Of a DNA stretch of 27,244 nucleotides, positions 1 to 10,844 are shown piece by piece. The position numbers and the translations under genes were made by a program. Within the stretch, counting starts at the first letter, position 1. The number at the start of each line of letters is the position of its first letter. Source of the DNA: Priapulus caudatus (lineage: Eukaryota; Priapulida; Priapulimorpha; Priapulimorphida; Priapulidae); NCBI RefSeq assembly GCF_000485595.1, contig NW_014577371.1, positions 437,373 to 464,616 on the forward strand, written 5' to 3'. Under the pieces are notes generated by a model. The model ran no database searches, was not told the DNA's origin, and saw nothing but the letters and a program-made list of their open reading frames with translations.

Positions 1-1348
1 AATGTTAGCATAGCCGATGTTCTGATTTATTGCCTGTTCCGTTATCGTGCGAAATGCACGTGTTTACGACAGAAAAACGCGCTCAGAAGTAAAAATCATA
101 GAATCTGATCGTTAGGCCCTACTGCGTTTATGGTAACGACTTAATTGCTGACCTATAAGCTTGAACGGCTAACGTATAGGCTCACTGATGATATCAACGT
201 TTTGTATCGATTATCTATAGTAAATTTAAATATACCAAATTAATATATATTTTAAATGCGAAAAGAGTGTCTTCTAACGGTTGTAATTTGTCCCTGTCAT
301 GCTGCACTGTTTTCCAAGCCGGTTGTAACGCCTTCTTCTCTCTCTGGCCAGCAGACGGGTCGTAGGTACACTTCCTATTGCGAGAGTGATATATTAGCTA
401 ATCAACATTGAACAGTTTTGGATTTTATTTTCGTTGTGGAAATATCTGTCCTGTGAATTTCAACAAGAATGAACTTTTGTGACAAGCGCAACGCTCATTT
501 TAAATCGCGCTGGAGAAAAGTAGCCACTGTCACGTCACCCACCTCTCCTTGTGCGTAAAGTTATTTCCTAGTTCCTAGTTCCTTATTGTCAAAAATATGT
601 AAGTGGACTCTTACATTACATTCAAACTCTCCACAAGCTAGATACTAGCATGTGCACCATTTATAATACTGAGTAAAATGTAATTTTCTTGAAAAACACG
701 CCAAAAACATTAATTATCTACCGATCGTAAACCAGAAGGAAACATTTAGAAATGGCGTATATGGCGTTTGTTCTCTTGTTGTCAATATTTTGATGAGTCA
801 CGAATCGCGTCTTGTGTTACCGTGCAGTGCAGTCGTGACTCATGCAGAATAAATTCAAGACCGTGTTGTTTTTTATCAGATATTATTTATATGTATAAAA
901 TAATATGAATAAATTACTGTGATCTACAATAAATGTGTATGAATCACCTCTTCGCTTGTATTCCACTCTAATTGCAATTGGTTCGTTGTGGCTTAATAAT
1001 CCCTGTAGGCTGATCAGCACGGTCTTGTTAGCTAATGCAGTGAACGTGTAAGTTGAGTATTTAAATAGATCTAAATCGGAAACACGGTCTAAATCTAATT
1101 CGATCGGATCTAATCGACTGGATCTAATCGATCGGATCTAAATCTAAATCGGAAACACGATGCCCTTTGTAGACCTGTCCGTGAACAATAATCATCGAAT
1201 TGCTAAAGGTTGAGTAGGAAAGTTAACATATTGGTGTCGTTCGTAATGTCCTTTCTTAAAGGTTCTTACCGCTTACTGCCTGGCTCTCTGTTTGCAAACA
1301 CGCTGGGTTATATTGGCAGTTGAATCGAGATTCTCAGCAGCTATCTAT
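1..1348. other. AT-rich non-coding sequence left of the satellite
   Basis: I see no gene, RNA gene or mobile-element hallmark in this stretch. Stop codons are dense in all frames. The only structure I can support is the short repeat cluster near 1064-1160, listed separately. The satellite begins abruptly around 1349; the 75 bases before it do not align with the corresponding part of a satellite unit, so this is a true array edge. Confidence 0.6.
1064..1160. repeat. Short degenerate repeat cluster (ATCTAAATC / ATCGGATCTAA words)
   Basis: The word CTAAATCGGAAACACG occurs at both ends of this ~95-bp block (about 1071-1086 and 1144-1159). Between them lie several overlapping GATC-containing words such as ATCGGATCTAATCG. 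It looks like a small local tandem duplication that has partly decayed. No function can be assigned. Confidence 0.6.
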
Positions 1349-4300
1349 CCAATTCTTCCCCTTACACGCCTTGCACCTCGCACAGCCTCCTTTTTCTGCT
1401 ACCGCTCCTTAGCTATCTTTCCTGTCGCCTTTCCTCAATATTCTACTCTTCTCCCCCTCAGCATTCTATATTATTCAGTTTTTTTCAGCCCTTACAGCAC
1501 ACCTAAAACGGTTCTCGCGCATGCGCAATATCTCCAGAGAAGAATCATCTTTTGCAAGGATTATGCATTTAATATGAAGAGGGGTTATCCTAGCATAGAT
1601 TTATATAATAAAATTCCATCAGTAGGCCTGACTTAAGCAATAAGAAGAAGACCTTGCATGTAAGATGCCCGCTACATATACCAGTTAGTGCAAAATCTGG
1701 CTACGTTAGTGTGTTAGCGCATGCGCAATATCTCACCAGAGGAGTTATATTTTGTGATGAATATGCATTTAATATGGTACGGGGGTATCTCAGCATAGAT
1801 TTATGTAATAAATTGTTATCAGTGACCCTGTATTTATGATTAGTATAGAGCGCCCAACCTGTAGGGTGCAAAACTCCTACTTCATCCTCTCCCGTTCTTC
1901 CATTTACACACTTTGTCCCTCATTCAGCCTTTTATCTGCTACGGCTCCTCAGCTATCATCCCTGCCGTCTTTCCTCGATATTCCATCTTCTCTATAGCAG
2001 CATTTATATTAAGCAGTTTTCTTGAGTCCGTACTGCACACCAGAAACGGTTCTCGCGCATGCGCAATATCTCCCGAGAAGAATAATATTTTGCAAGGATG
2101 ATTCATTTAATATAAAGAGGGGTTATCTTAGCATAGATTTATATAATAACATTCTATCAGTACGCCTCACTTAAGCAAGAGGAAAAAGACCTTGCATGTA
2201 AGATGCCCGCTACATATACAAGTTAGTGCAAAATTTGGGGACGTTAGTGTGTTAGCGCATGCGCAATATCTTACCAGAGAAGTTATATGTTGTGATGAAT
2301 ATGCATTTAACATGATACGGGGGTACCTCAGCAAAGATTTATGTAATAAATTGTTATCGGTGACCTTGTTTTTATGATTAGTAGGGCGCCCAACCTGTAG
2401 GGTGCAAAACTCCTACTTCATCCCTTCGCGTTCTTCGCCTTACACTCCTTGTACCTCGTTCCGCCTCATTTCTCTGCCACCGCTCCTCAGCTATCTTCCC
2501 TGCCGTCTTTCCTTAGTATTTTACACTTCTCTCCTTCAGCATTCTATATATTATACCGTTTTCTTCAGCACTTACATCACACTTGAAACGGTTCTCGCGC
2601 ATGCGCAGTATCTCCCGAAAAAAATAAGATTTTGCAAGGATTATGCCTTTAATATAAAGAGGGATTATCCTAGCATATATTGATATAATAACATTTCATA
2701 AGTAGACATCACTTAAGTAATAGGAAGAAGACCTTGCATGTAAGGTGCCCACTGCGTATACCAGTTAGTGCAAAATCTGGCTACGTTAGTGTGTTAGCGC
2801 ATGCGCAATATCTCACCAGAGGAGTTATATTTTGTGATGAATATGCATTTAATATGGTGGGGGGTATCTCAGCATAGGTTTATGTAATAAATTGTTATCA
2901 GTGACCCTGTCTTCATGATTAGTAGAACGCCCTAGCCTATAAGGTGCAAAACCCCTACCTCAGCCCCCCGTGTTCTTCCCCTTACACCCCTTCTACCTCG
3001 TTCCGCCTTATTTTCCTGCCACCGCTTCTGAACTATCTTCCCTACCGTCTTTCCTTAGTATTCCACTCTTCTCGCTCTCAGCATTCTATATTATTCATTT
3101 TTCTTCAGCCCTTACAGCACACCTGAAAGGGTTCTCGCGCATGCGCTATATCTCCTGAGAAGAAGAATATTTTGCAAGGATTATTGATTTAATATGAAGA
3201 GGGGTTATCCTAGCATAAATTTATATGATAACATTCCATAAGTAGACCTTTCTTAAGCAATAGGAAGAACACCTTGGGTGTAAGGTGCCCGCTGCGTATA
3301 CTAGTTAGTGCAAAATTTGGCTACGTTAGTGATATAGCGCATGCGCAATATCTTACCAGTGGTGTTATATTTTGTGATGAATATGCATTTAATATGGTAC
3401 GGGGTTATATCAACATAGATTTATGTAATAAATTGTTATCGGTGACTCTGTTTTTATGATTAGTAGGGCGCCCAACCTGTAGGGTGCAAAACTCCTACTT
3501 AACCCCTTCGCGTTCTTTGCCTTACACCTCTTGTACCTCGTTCTGCCTTATTTTTCTGCCACCGCTCTTCAGCTATCTTCCCTACCGTCTTTCCTCAGTA
3601 TTCCACCTTTCTCTCCTTCAGCATTCTATATTATACAGTTTTCTTTAGCACTTACAGCACACCTGAAACGGTTCTCGCGCAAGCGCAGTATCTCCCGAGA
3701 AGAATAATCTGTTGCAAGGATTATGCATTTAATCTCAAGAGGGATTATCCTAGCATAGATTTATATAATAACATTTTATAAGTAGACCTCACTTAAGCAA
3801 TAGGAAGAACACCTTGGGTGTAAGGTGCCCGCTGCGTATACTAGTTAGTGCAAAATCTAGCTACGTTAGTGTGTTAGCCCATGCGCAATATCTCACCAGA
3901 GGAGTTATATTTTGTGATCAATATGCATTTAATATGGTACGGGGGTATCTCAGCATAGATTTATGTAATAAATAGTTATCAGTGTCCCTGTGTTTATAAT
4001 TAGTAGAACGCCCTAGCCTATAGGGTGCAAAACCCCTACCTCAGCCCCCTGTGTTCTTTCCCTTACACCCCTTCTACCTCGTTCCGCTTTATTTTCCTGC
4101 CACCGCTCCTGAACTATCTTCCCTACCGTCTTTCCTCAGTATTCCACTTTTCTCTCATTCAGCATTCTATATTATACAGTTTTCTTCAGCCTTTAAAGCA
4201 CATCTGAAAGGGTACTCGCGCATGTGCCATATCTCCCGAGAAGAATAATCTTTTGCAAGGATTATGCATTTAATATGAAGAGGGGTTATCTTAGCATAGA

Positions 4301-4590
4301 TTTATATGATAACATTTCATCACTAGGCCTGACTTAAGCAATGGAAAGAAGACCTTGCATGTAAGATGCCCGCTACATACACCAGTTAGTGCAAAATCTA
4401 GCTACGTTAGTGTGTTAGCGCATGTGCAATATCTCACCAGAGGAGTTATATTTTGTAATTAATATGCATTTAATATGGTACCGGCGTATCTCAGAATAGA
4501 TTTATGTAATAAATTGTTATCAGTGACCATGTGTTTATAATTAGTAGAGCGCCCTTGCCTATATGTTGCAAAACTTCTACTTCATCTCCT

Positions 4591-6340
4591 CGCGTTATTC
4601 CCCTTACATCCCTTCTTCCTCGTTCTGCCGTATTTTCCGGCCACCGCTCCTGAACTATCTTCCCTACCGTCTTTCCTTAGTATTCCACTCTTTTCGCTCT
4701 CAGCATTCCGTATTATTCAGTTTTTTCATCTTTCTATGTTCCTCAGTATTCCACATTTTTATCCCTCAGCATTCTATATTATACAGTTTTCTTCAGCCTT
4801 TACAGCACACCTGAAAGGGTTCTCGCGCATGCGCAATATCTCCCGAGAAGAATCATCTTTTGCAAGGATTATGCATTTAATATGAAGAGGGGTTATATAT
4901 CCTAGCATAGATTTATATAATAGCATTTTATCAGTAGGCCTGACTTAAGCAATAGGAAGAAGACCTTGCATGTAAGGTGCCCGCTGCGTATACCACTTAG
5001 TGCAAAATCTGGCTACGTTAGTGTGTTAGCGCATGCGCAACATCTCACCAGAGAAGTTATATTTTGTGATGAGTATGCATTTAATATGGTACGGGGGTAT
5101 CTCAGCATAGATTTATGTAATAAATTGTTATCAGTGATCCTGTCTTTATGATTAGTATAGAGCGCCCAACCTGTAGGGTGCAAAACTCCTACTTCATCCT
5201 CTCCCGTTCTTCCATTTACACACTTTGTTCCTCGTTCAGCTTTTTATCTGCTACGGCTCCTCAGCTATCATCCCTGCCGTCTTTCCTCGATATTCCATCT
5301 TCTCTATAGCAGCATTCTATATTAAGCAGTTTTCTTCAGTCCGTACTGCACACCAGAAACGGTTCTCGCGCATGCGCAATATTTCCCAAGAAGAATAATA
5401 TTTTGCAAGTATGATTCATTTAATATGAAGAGGGGTTATCCTAGCATAGATTTATATAATAACATTCTATCAGTGGGCCTCACTTAAGCAATATGAAAAA
5501 GATCTTGCATGTAAGATGCCCGCTACATATACAAGTTAGTGCAAAATTTGGGGACGTTAGTGTGTTAGCGCATGCGCAATATCTTACCAGAGGAGTTATA
5601 TTTTGCGATGGATATGCATTTAACATGATACGGGGGTACCTCAGCAAAGATTTATGTAATAAATTGTTATCGGTGAACTTGTTGTTATGATTAGTAGGGC
5701 GCCCAACCTGTAGGGTGCAAATCTCCTACTTCATCCTCTCGCGTTCTTCGCCTTGCACTGCTTGTACCTCGTTCCGCCTCATTTTTCTGCCACCGCTCCT
5801 CAGCTATCTTCCCTGCCGTCTTTCCTTAGTATTTTAAACTTCTCTCACTCAGCATTCTATATATTAGACCGTTTTCTTCAGCACTTACATCACACTTGAA
5901 ACGGTTCTCGCGCATGCGCAGTATCTCCCGAGAAAAATAATCTTTTGCAAGGATTATGCCTTTAATATAAAGAGGGATTATCCTAGCATATATTGATATA
6001 ATAACATTTCATAAGTAGACATCACTTAAGTAATAGGAAGAAGCCCTTGCATGTAAGCTGCCCACTGCGTATACCAGTTAGTGCAAAATCTGGCTACGTT
6101 AGTGTGTTAGCGCATGCGCAATATCTCACCAGAGGAGTTATATTTTGTGATGAATATGCATTTAATATGGTAGGGGGTATCTCAGCATAGGTTTATGTAA
6201 TAAATTGTTATCAGTGACCCTGTCTTCATGATTAGTAGAACGCCCTAGCCTATAGGGTGCAAAACCCCAAACTCAGCCCCCCGTGTTCTTCCCCTTACAC
6301 CCCTTCTACCTCGTTCCGCCTTATTTTCCTGCCACCGCTC
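4591..6340. repeat. Second copy of a multi-unit (higher-order) segment of the satellite
   Basis: Unit-specific variants in 1349-3030 reappear in the same order here at an offset of 3308-3312 bp. Shared variants are AATCATC in sub-repeat A (1543 and 4851), GATTAGTATAGAG (1838 and 5150), the TTCATCCTCTCCCG unit (1881 and 5193), CACATCACTTAAG-type spacers, and GCATAGGTTTATG (2873 and 6186). This is a copy of about three consecutive units, so the array evolved by multi-unit duplication as well as single-unit exchange. The right limit is approximate: beyond about 6340 the sequence resembles the unit at 4022 rather than the one at 2941. Confidence 0.75.
4675..4793. repeat. 66-bp tandem duplication inside one satellite unit
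   Basis: The segment from CCTTAGTATTCCAC (4675) to the T-run is repeated from CCTCAGTATTCCAC (4741). Both copies contain the CAGCATTC and TATTAT landmarks. This explains why this one unit is about 612 bp long instead of 540 bp. Confidence 0.8.
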
Positions 6341-8186
6341 CTGAACTATCTTCCCTACCGTCTTTCCTCAGTATTCCAACTTTCTTTCATTCAGCATTCT
6401 ATATTATACAGTTTTCTTCAGCCCTCACAACACACCTGAAAGGGTTCTCGCGCATGCGCTATATCTCCCGAGAAGAATAATCTTTTGCAAGGATTATGCA
6501 TTTAATATGAAGAGTGGTTATTCTAGCATAAATTTATATAATAACATTTCATCACTAGGCCGGACTTAAGCAATGGGAAGAAGACCTTGCATGTAAGATG
6601 CCCGCTACATACACCAGTTAGTGCAAAATTTAGCTACGTTAGTGTGTTAGCGCATGCGCAATATCTCACCAGAGGAGTTATATTTTTTAATTAATATGCA
6701 TTTAATATAATACCGGGGTATCTCAGCATAGATTTATGTAATAAATTGTTATCAGTGACCATGTGTTTATAATTAGTGGAGCGCCCTAGCCTATAGGGTG
6801 CAAAACTCCTACCTCAGCCTCCCGTGTTCTTCCCCTTACACCCTTTCTACCTCGTTCCGCCTTATTTTTTTGCCACCGCTTCTCAGCTCTTTTCCCTACC
6901 GTCTTTTCTCAGTATTCCACCCTTCTCTCCTTCAGCATTCTATATTATACAGTTTTCTTCAGCCCTTACAGCACACCTGAAAGGGTTCTCGCGCATGCGC
7001 AATATCTCCTGAAAAGAATAATATTTTGCAAGGATTATCCATTTAATATGAAGAGGCGTTATCCTAGCATAGATTTATATAATAACATTTCATCAGTAGG
7101 CCTGACTTAAGCAATAGGAAGAAGACCTTGCATGTAAGATGCCCGCTACATACACCAGTTAGTGTAAAATCTGGCTACGTTAGTGTGTTAGCGCATGCGC
7201 AATATCTCTCCAGAGAAATTATATTTTGTGATGAATATGCATTTAACATGGTACGGGGGTACCTCAGCATAGATTTATGTAATAAATTGTTATCAGTGAC
7301 CGTGTGTTTATAATTAGTAGGGCGCCCTAGCCTATAGGGTGCAACACCCATACCTCAGCCCCTCGTGTTCTTCCCCTTACACCCATTCTACCTCGTTCCG
7401 CCTTATTTTCCTGCCACCGCTCCTCAGCTATCTTCCCTACCGCCTTTCCTCAGTATTCCACCCTTCTCTCCCTCGGCTTTCTATATATTATAAGTTTTCT
7501 TCAGACCTTACAGCACACCTAAAAGGGTTCTCGCGCATGCGCAATATCTCCCGAGAAGAATAATCTTTTGCAAGGATTATACCTTTAATATGAAGAGGGG
7601 TTATCCTAGCATAAATTTACATAATAACATTTTACAAGTAGACCTCACTTAAGCAATAGGAAGAAGATCTTGCATGTAAGGTGCGCTCTGCGCATACCAG
7701 TTAGTGCAAAAACTGGCTACGTTAGTGTGTTAGCGCATGCGCAATATATCACCATAGGAGTTATATTTTGTGATGAATATATATGTATTTAATATGGTAC
7801 GGGGGTACCTCAGTATAGATTTATGTAATATTATTGTTATCAGTGACCCTGTCTTTATGATTAGTAGAGCGCCCAACCTGCAGGGGGCAAAACTCCTACT
7901 TAACCCCCTCGCGTTCTTCGCCTTACACCCCTTGTACCTCGTTCCGCCTTATTTTTCTGCCACCGCTCCTCAGCTATCTTCCCTACCGTCTTTCCTCAGT
8001 ATTCCACCCTTCTCTTTCTTAGCTTTCTATATATTATACAGTTTTCTTTAGCACTTACAGCACACCTGAAACGGTTCTCGCGCATGCGCAGTATCTCCCG
8101 AGAAGAATAATCTTTTGCAAGGATTATGCATCTAATATCAAGAGGGTTTATCCTAGCATAGATTTGTATAAATACACTGAACTCTA

Positions 8187-8488
8187 GATCGTATACTGCC
8201 TTACTGAGAGCTGAGCCCCGTATTTATACCACAAGCTCAGCGTGGGTAGGGCTTTTTACCTTCCCATCATACATCACGAGAGACGCGTGATCAAATCATG
8301 TTTTATGTTACGCACATCACATGACAAGCCGCACATCACTCCACAGGTTTCCTTCATACAACCGGTGGGAATCACGTGATCGCTGTCATAGCCACCAGGA
8401 ATGCTGTACATCGACCTGGGATGCTGCGACATGCGACAGGATGATAGGATGCGGGGATATGAGGCTGTAGCAGCCGAAGTTCGTTACA
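8187..8488 (-). repeat. 3' LTR of the gypsy element
   Basis: This is a direct repeat of 14012-14312, about 93% identical by eye. Read on the minus strand it opens TGTAACGAAC immediately after a polypurine tract, as a 3' LTR should. The other end, ...ATACGATC, has no obvious terminal CA. The similarity to the other LTR stops exactly there, and just outside it the satellite has already been lost for about 14 bases. Confidence 0.92.
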
Positions 8489-8505
8489 CTCCCCTTTTCT
8501 TTCTT
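8489..8505 (-). other. Polypurine tract (plus-strand primer site)
   Basis: The minus strand reads AAGAAAGAAAAGGGGAG, 17 uninterrupted purines ending directly at the TGTAAC start of the 3' LTR. This is the expected position and composition of the RNase H-resistant primer for second-strand DNA synthesis. It fixes the orientation of the element. Confidence 0.9.
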
Positions 8506-10576
8506 GAGACTCTTGCCTGCAAGAGTCATCCTTGGGGTAACAGCTAACGAACATTCGGATGCCCTCACACCAGCAGCGCATCACTATCTGCGGGTGCTTA
8601 CCGAAGCAAGGGTCTCGAGGTATCGCCATACCGAGATGCCTTACCATAATACGGCGTCATAGGATAGATGTGGAGTCCCGTGCCACATCCTACTACTCAA
8701 CTATGCAGTGCCCGGACAGTAGATACCTCCTGGTGTCGGCGTGGCTCGTACGCACTATACTCCCAGGTCATCTCATTGCCGCTCTGCTAATAAATCGTTA
8801 CACGACTTATAACAGAGATTTTCGTGTTTTCGCAAACACTCCACGCGAACAAAATAGCGCGGATACACATAGCAGGGAATCCTAGTACATCGTTCCTCCA
8901 CTATTGTTATCTCTTGTGGATATCTTTAACTGATGTTAATGCGGTATGAACGCAAGAAGGGATTCGCCTATTTACAATAAACCTGTGAGCAATGCCACGC
9001 GAATTTTGTTCCTTCTCATTCTATACTCACATCATATGAGTTGACAGCCCGTGTCAGCGCTCAATCTAAATCAGTGTATCTCCGTCCTCTGACGCTATAC
9101 ACGGGAGACTAGCTCGTATCTCTACGTATATACGCCTATGGCAAAATGCAGCAGCACGTCCATAGTTTAGTATGAGGTTATCTGGACGTCTCGCGTCACT
9201 AGTACAGGTGCATTACCCGTCACTGATGTACATATCTCAACTATGCGTAAGAGCAACTGAGAATCCGAGGTTCGAATCCCAGGGCTACTTTTCGCTACAT
9301 CGTTCGCCGACGCTGACGATAGTAATTACCCGCATCACTGCTAGAATTTTATCCTTAACAGTGTGCTAGAGAGTGCTATCGTAATGATGTTACACCATGC
9401 TTCTCTACCACCTTCTCACTCCACCACCAACCGTCAGATTGAACGGCTGGGGGTGAGTATAAGGGAGAGCCATAGTAACCACGATGTTCCCATTTTGTGC
9501 TGTGACTGTAGGCGACACGCGACGGCGGCACGCGACGTGACGTGAAAGGGCAGATCTACTGATAACTTGGCGGACCTTCTACTTAGTCATCCCGTGACGT
9601 AAGCAGGTCTCGCGCCACTGTATCGAACCATTCATCCCCAACATAGAGATCGGTGACTGCTACTGGATTCTGGCGACAAGTCAACATAGACGTCTAGATA
9701 TAATGATGTGCTAACGTGCAATGTCTCGCATGGTTTAGCGTCTCACTACATCATACATCTCTCTCCCACAGTCGGCTCACGCGTATGCATGTACTACTAC
9801 TATATGCGGCTAGCGCTTGTTCGTAGTACAGTTTATTCTGCTCTCATTCGACATGGTTACTCGTCGAACAGTGATTTCTACTTTCGAATACTGGGGTTTT
9901 TATACCACCGAATATCGCCGGGCTCGCCGAAAACGAGTGATTATGTAATATGACCAGCTCGCCGAGGTTACACATTTCTCGCCGAGAAAGCCACGTGTTG
10001 ACCTGCGTCGACCTACTCTCCTCGTCACCCACGTGGGGAAGAAGACATGGGGAGGAACGCTTACAACCGCATCTGATACTACGATTGTAGGTTAGTAGCG
10101 TGCAAGCAGGGCTTCTATCAGATTTACCTTTTTGAAGTTCTCCTGGTTCACATGACGCACACACAACAAGTGTTTACGTTAATCCGGACAGCGGTCACAC
10201 GAGGTGAGCGGTCACACGAGGTGACGACCTGGCACTGATATTCACGACATGCACTAAGGTTTCTACGTGTAACGCGTACAGGGGAAACCTAACTAGTATT
10301 TCTAGGCTCGTTGGAGTGGCGGTCAACACAGGGCTTGCCAAGATCACACCTCTGATAGCCTATCGGTTTTCCGTGGGCCTGCCGGAAATGCGTACACGGG
10401 CCAGACTACGGCATGATGCATCTTCAGGGATCCCCTCGTCCTCATCTACGTCGCAAGTCTCACTCACGATCCTCAACCGCACGTAACTCTGACGATACAG
10501 GCTGGTTGCCACGTCGATTCTCTCAGAGGCCCTTGTTTCTTGAAGATGTGTTCTACCGGAGGAATGACAATTGGCC
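8506..10576 (-). other. Long region between pol and 3' LTR, no recognisable env
   Basis: About 2.07 kb separates the pol stop from the polypurine tract. In a gypsy-type element such a region can hold env or a long 3' untranslated segment. Here the longest minus-strand frame is about 106 codons (9844-10164), with no membrane-segment pattern or cleavage site that I can identify, and the rest is densely stopped. A tRNA-like fragment with an intact B box lies within it (about 9232-9295), so part of the length may be a nested insertion. A perfect ~17-bp tandem repeat of GCGGTCACACGAGGTGA sits at about 10191-10223. The role is unknown. Confidence 0.5.
9232..9295 (+). other. tRNA-like fragment with Pol III B box (possible SINE head)
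   Basis: GGTTCGAATCC at 9269-9279 is a perfect match to the Pol III B-box consensus (T arm of a tRNA). It is preceded by TATCTCAAC..GTAAGAGC, which resembles a damaged D arm (A box). The anticodon arm is largely missing, so this is not a functional tRNA. A T-run follows at 9287-9290. It could be the head of a tRNA-derived SINE, or a chance match. I see no clear SINE tail or target duplication. Confidence 0.35.
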
Positions 10577-10830
10577 TTAGCCTAGCGGCCATGGCTCCGG
10601 CACACTATCTCCTTCGTAAGGCTTAAGATTGTCGACGGCCACAACACTCGGCGGATTACTCTCTTGGGCCTGTACCCAGCGAAGTGTCTCTCTCTCTTTT
10701 ACCCCTAAGAGCGGACCTTGCCAAGGTGTACCCAGCTTCCCAGCGGCAGGCACGTAATATCGCTACACCCAGGCGCCCGGGGAAAAAGCAGAGGTACTGA
10801 CAAGCTTGTCGTATTTCCTCTTCTGTTTCT
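10577..10830 (-). pseudogene. pol remnant: integrase C-terminal domain and end of pol
   Basis: One minus-strand frame reads through this interval to a TAA at 10577-10579, interrupted by a single TAG at 10763-10765. It begins with basic residues (QKRKYDK), then FSPGAWV, then LGTPWQGP, and ends with VVAVDNLKP close to the stop. This arrangement (basic linker, WV strand, PWxGP module, VDxLKPY end) is typical of the C-terminal domain of Ty3/gypsy integrases, which binds DNA. It follows the integrase core almost at once; the usual ~120-150 residues between the core and this domain are missing. Confidence 0.8.
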
Positions 10831-10844
10831 CCGCCGTTTTACCG

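Larger units (their letters stand above)
1517..8099. promoter_or_regulatory. 25 regularly spaced NRF-1-type palindromes (GCGCATGCGC)
   Basis: The 10-bp palindrome GCGCATGCGC starts at 1517, 1717, 2055, 2255, 2597, 2797, 3137, 3337, 4825, 5029, 5368, 5568, 5910, 6110, 6450, 6650, 6991, 7191, 7533, 7733 and 8090. Mutated versions sit at the expected places near 3677, 3877, 4218 and 4428. So 21 of 25 sites are intact, alternating 200 and about 340 bp apart. Most are followed by A, which matches the known binding consensus of the NRF-1 family (Drosophila Ewg, sea urchin P3A2). Binding or activity in this array is inference only; the motif may simply be part of a repeated sequence. Confidence 0.45.
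1349..8172. repeat. Satellite array, ~540-bp unit, about 12.6 copies
   Basis: The landmark GGGTGCAAAA or a close variant recurs near 1862, 2399, 2941, 3481, 4022, 4563, 5174, 5711, 6254, 6795, 7335 and 7880. The period is 536-547 bp, except one 612-bp unit that carries an internal duplication. A unit consists of a pyrimidine-rich segment of about 200 bp, sub-repeat A (from GCGCATGCGC, ~120 bp), a spacer, and sub-repeat B (again from GCGCATGCGC, 200 bp downstream of A). The array starts inside the pyrimidine-rich part and stops inside sub-repeat A next to the LTR element. Open frames in it are by-products of the repeat: they recur in every unit, overlap in two frames, and the commonest one begins at a TTG rather than an ATG. 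The family is not one I recognise. It could be ordinary satellite DNA or, less likely, intergenic-spacer-type subrepeats; no rRNA gene is visible. Confidence 0.95.

Noticed and set aside
1292-8051. Many 60-114-codon plus-strand frames across the satellite (Ser/Leu/Pro-rich and MHVRCPL..-type)
   Set aside because: They recur in each unit, overlap in two frames, are interrupted in several units, and the commonest starts at TTG. They are by-products of the tandem repeat.
1349-8172. Satellite as a CRISPR-like or phage-type array
   Set aside because: The units are ~540 bp, fully homologous along their length, with no short constant repeat separated by unique spacers. The setting is eukaryotic.
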